From NCBI GenBank assembly GCA_902790015.1, contig CADAQF010000009.1, positions 57,292 through 121,291 on the forward strand: DNA of 64,000 nucleotides, given 5' to 3'. This document shows, piece by piece, positions 62,921 to 64,000 of this stretch (position 1 is its first letter; every line of letters begins with the position of its first letter). Made by a program: the position numbers and the translations under genes. Under the pieces are notes generated by a model. That model saw only the letters and a list, made by a program, of their open reading frames with translations, was not told where the DNA came from and made no database searches. The DNA comes from an uncultured Eubacteriales bacterium. Its GTDB lineage: Bacteria > Bacillota > Clostridia > Christensenellales > Aristaeellaceae.

Positions 62921-62977
62921 ACAAAAAAACGGGGCTTTTTTCCGCCTCCTCAGTGGTCAAAAGCTCCGTTTTTTTGT
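62921..62977. terminator. Bidirectional terminator-like inverted repeat
   Basis: Arms of 19 nt (ACAAAAAAACGGGGCTTTT and AAAAGCTCCGTTTTTTTGT) pair with a single G-T. Each arm ends in a run of A or T, so the structure can act as an intrinsic terminator in both directions, although no gene clearly ends next to it. Confidence 0.65.
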
Positions 62978-63241
62978 GGGGGCTTGTGCAGCAGCACCTT
63001 TTTTTCTGGGGCTTAATGCACCGGTTTCTTATTTCTCGAAACACCTTTTCAGCCGCCCCTCAAAGCCTTTTCCGTAACGGGTTTCACTCAATCCTGTATA
63101 GTTTCCTGAGTCCGCATTTCTCACATCTGTTTTTATATAAAAAATGCGGGATCGGGCGATCACCGGCACCAGAACGGTCGGCTCTTACGTATACACAAAT
63201 GCCGGGAGCATAATAACTCCGGCAGAAAGGAAGAAAAAAGA

Positions 63242-63520
63242 ATGAGCAAGATCATGGAATCAGATATGGATCATGAGGATACAGTCCTGAACACAGCTTT
63301 GGAAGACATGCAGTACGCCGACGGCGGCGATATGACCTGGGACGATGTGCAGAAGCAGTATGAATGGTACATGAACACGGTCACAAGCGCCTACAAGTCG
63401 GGAATAAAGTTCAGAGATTTCATAGAAACCGTAGAACCGGGCTTGCGGGACACTCCCGAAAAAGTATACAATTTCCGGATCATCTGGATCGCTCTGGAAA
63501 CCGCCGATCGGGCAAAATAA
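63242..63520 (+). CDS. Small acidic orphan protein
   Basis: A 92-residue acidic, helical protein (MSKIMESDMDHEDTVLNT..., with a conserved-looking core YEWYMNTVTSAYKSG). It has no signal peptide, membrane segment or cysteine motif, and I do not recognise it. AAAGGAAG lies 10 nt before the ATG and a strong terminator follows at 63552, which support a real gene. Upstream sequence is AT-rich but no clear -35/-10 pair was seen. Confidence 0.65.
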   Translation: MSKIMESDMDHEDTVLNTALEDMQYADGGDMTWDDVQKQYEWYMNTVTSAYKSGIKFRDFIETVEPGLRDTPEKVYNFRIIWIALETADRAK

Positions 63521-63551
63521 GCTGACCGGGGCTGCCGCAGGACCCGGACCA

Positions 63552-63598
63552 AAAACAGAGCTTTCGGCCGCCGGCGAGGCGGAAGGAAGCTCTGTTTT
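63552..63598 (+). terminator. Terminator of the small orphan gene
   Basis: AAAACAGAGCTT pairs perfectly over 12 bp with AAGCTCTGTTTT, with a GC-rich 23-nt loop, 31 nt after the stop. Confidence 0.8.
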
Positions 63599-63704
63599 CT
63601 GACCTGCCTTTCATGAAAGCCCTACTGTAAATCATATTTGTCACCCCAAATAGCCAGAAACAGCTCATTTCCTGGGCATTTTGATGCTTTGCAGGCATTG
63701 AAAA

Positions 63705-63738
63705 GGGAGCTGCTGCATTTTCTTAGTGCAACAGCCCC
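63705..63738 (-). terminator. Minus-strand terminator-like hairpin
   Basis: On the minus strand GGGGCTGTTGCA pairs with TGCAGCAGCTCC (G-T pairs allowed) and is followed by TTTT. It could end a minus-strand transcript coming from beyond the window edge. Confidence 0.5.
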
Positions 63739-63781
63739 TTCCGGGCTCTCCTCATCCAGGGCCGGCAGGCCCTGGCGTCTG

Positions 63782-63829
63782 TCAGGCGCGGTTATTGTTT
63801 GATATTTTTTTCACTTTCTTCGCGCCTGA
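63782..63829. repeat. Inverted repeat flanking a purine run
   Basis: Perfect 9-bp arms TCAGGCGCG and CGCGCCTGA. Read on the minus strand the interior starts GAAGAAAGTGAAAAAAA, close to GAAGAGAGTGAAGAAAAA at 1059-1076, which also follows an inverted-repeat arm. Confidence 0.5.
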
Positions 63830-63903
63830 CTGATGAGGTGGTCTTCGTATCTTCACTGCCTTTCCCCGCCCAGGCATATTTGGCGGGTGCTCAGCCAAGT
63901 AAC

Positions 63904-63977
63904 CCAGGGCCTGCCGGCCCGTTCGTCGGTGAAAACGGTCCACTGGACCGTTTTCCGGGCCCTCCTCACCCACCGAC
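63904..63977 (-). repeat. Structured repeat element, copy 3
   Basis: On the minus strand the inner hairpin is GAAAACGGTCC / GGACCGTTTTC with loop AGT. The outer stem is TCGGT / ACCGA (63926-63930 with 63972-63976). The GGGCC-GGCA-GGCCC hairpin is at 63906-63919. The order is the same as in copies 1 and 2. Confidence 0.65.
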
Positions 63978-64000
63978 CGTTTTCCGCAACACCGCCCATG

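Larger units (their letters stand above)
62345..63241. other. Long intergenic region with promoter, terminator and repeats
   Basis: From low to high position it holds the promoter of the Ig/FN3 gene (62385-62413), an AT-rich stretch, GC-rich inverted repeats related to the 0.9-1.4 kb region (62600-62850), a bidirectional terminator (62921-62977) and an AT-rich leader for the small gene at 63242. No other gene is supported. Confidence 0.6.
63521..64000. other. Terminal non-coding region with structured repeats
   Basis: It holds the terminator of the small gene (63552-63598), a minus-strand hairpin (63705-63738), a palindrome CCAGGGCC-GGCA-GGCCCTGG (63756-63775), an inverted repeat around GAAGAAAGTG (63782-63829) and copy 3 of the structured element (63904-63977). 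The 63-codon frame across it is not considered a gene. Confidence 0.6.

Noticed and set aside
63782..63973. 63-codon minus-strand open frame at the window end
   Set aside because: It coincides with the structured repeats; the same peptide-like string appears in frames over the repeats at 1.1-1.4 kb, so it is a translated repeat and not a gene.

Overview
The window is about 64 kb of high-GC bacterial DNA. The gene content points to a Gram-positive of the phylum Bacillota, class Clostridia, probably a gut or rumen lineage; the phylum is fairly safe and the lineage is inference. Reasons: a meso-diaminopimelate type MurE (DNPR motif), an mraZ-led dcw cluster, AsnA, a DUF1667 oxidoreductase operon, an RbsA-type ABC system with a DUF3798 binding protein, AGGAGG ribosome binding sites and sigma-A promoters. 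The promoters are uniform: most are TTGNNN, a 17-nt spacer, then TACAAT or TATAAT. Because GC is high at third codon positions, long open frames run opposite almost every real gene, and these were left out.

Layout. 1-858: 3' part of a metallophosphoesterase gene. 859-1390: non-coding cluster of structured repeats. 4.0-1.4 kb (minus): mutY and a membrane-anchored GNAT protein. 9.7-4.1 kb (minus): ABC transporter operon (DUF3798 binding protein, double ATPase, two permeases, small membrane protein). 12.4-9.8 kb (minus): glnA with a GH27 alpha-galactosidase. 17.3-12.5 kb (minus): trpS, alpha/beta hydrolase, P1-family peptidase, acpS, nnr. 17.4-21.5 kb: a LysR regulator divergent from a three-gene FAD oxidoreductase operon (GlpA-like, second FAD protein, DUF1667), with a clear operator and promoter between them. 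21.7-23.0 kb: class I aminotransferase.

23.3-32.3 kb (plus) is a shortened division and cell-wall cluster: mraZ, ftsL-like, murE, mraY, murD, ftsQ, terminator, new promoter, ftsA, ftsZ. rsmH, the division penicillin-binding protein, murF, ftsW, murG and murC are not in it. 33.0-32.4 kb (minus) is a HicAB-type toxin-antitoxin locus: antitoxin, promoter and operator look intact, but the toxin frame is broken. 34.6-33.3 kb: zinc-ribbon protein and metallophosphoesterase. 37.7-34.7 kb: lon and engB. 42.1-37.9 kb: asnA, a stand-alone DAK-type domain, a solute-binding protein, galK. 51.9-42.1 kb: a nine-gene tightly packed operon rimO, pgsA, recA, znuC-like, znuB-like, GH13 amylase, an unrecognised 681-residue protein, a SpoU methyltransferase, a deoxyinosine glycosylase.

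57.9-52.2 kb and 62.3-58.2 kb hold two very large secreted proteins made of Ig-like repeats, one ending in about 37 BspA-type leucine-rich repeats, the other in four fibronectin type III domains. Neither has a recognisable wall anchor. The last 1.6 kb is mainly non-coding, with a small orphan gene and more copies of the structured repeats seen at the start. Sugar use is a theme (GH27, galK, GH13, two binding proteins), but the genes sit in different operons and no single pathway is complete here.

The most unusual signals are the dispersed hairpin element whose three copies show compensatory base changes in two stems, the toxin gene explained by collapse of a 5-nt tandem repeat, and the unrecognised protein inside the recA operon.
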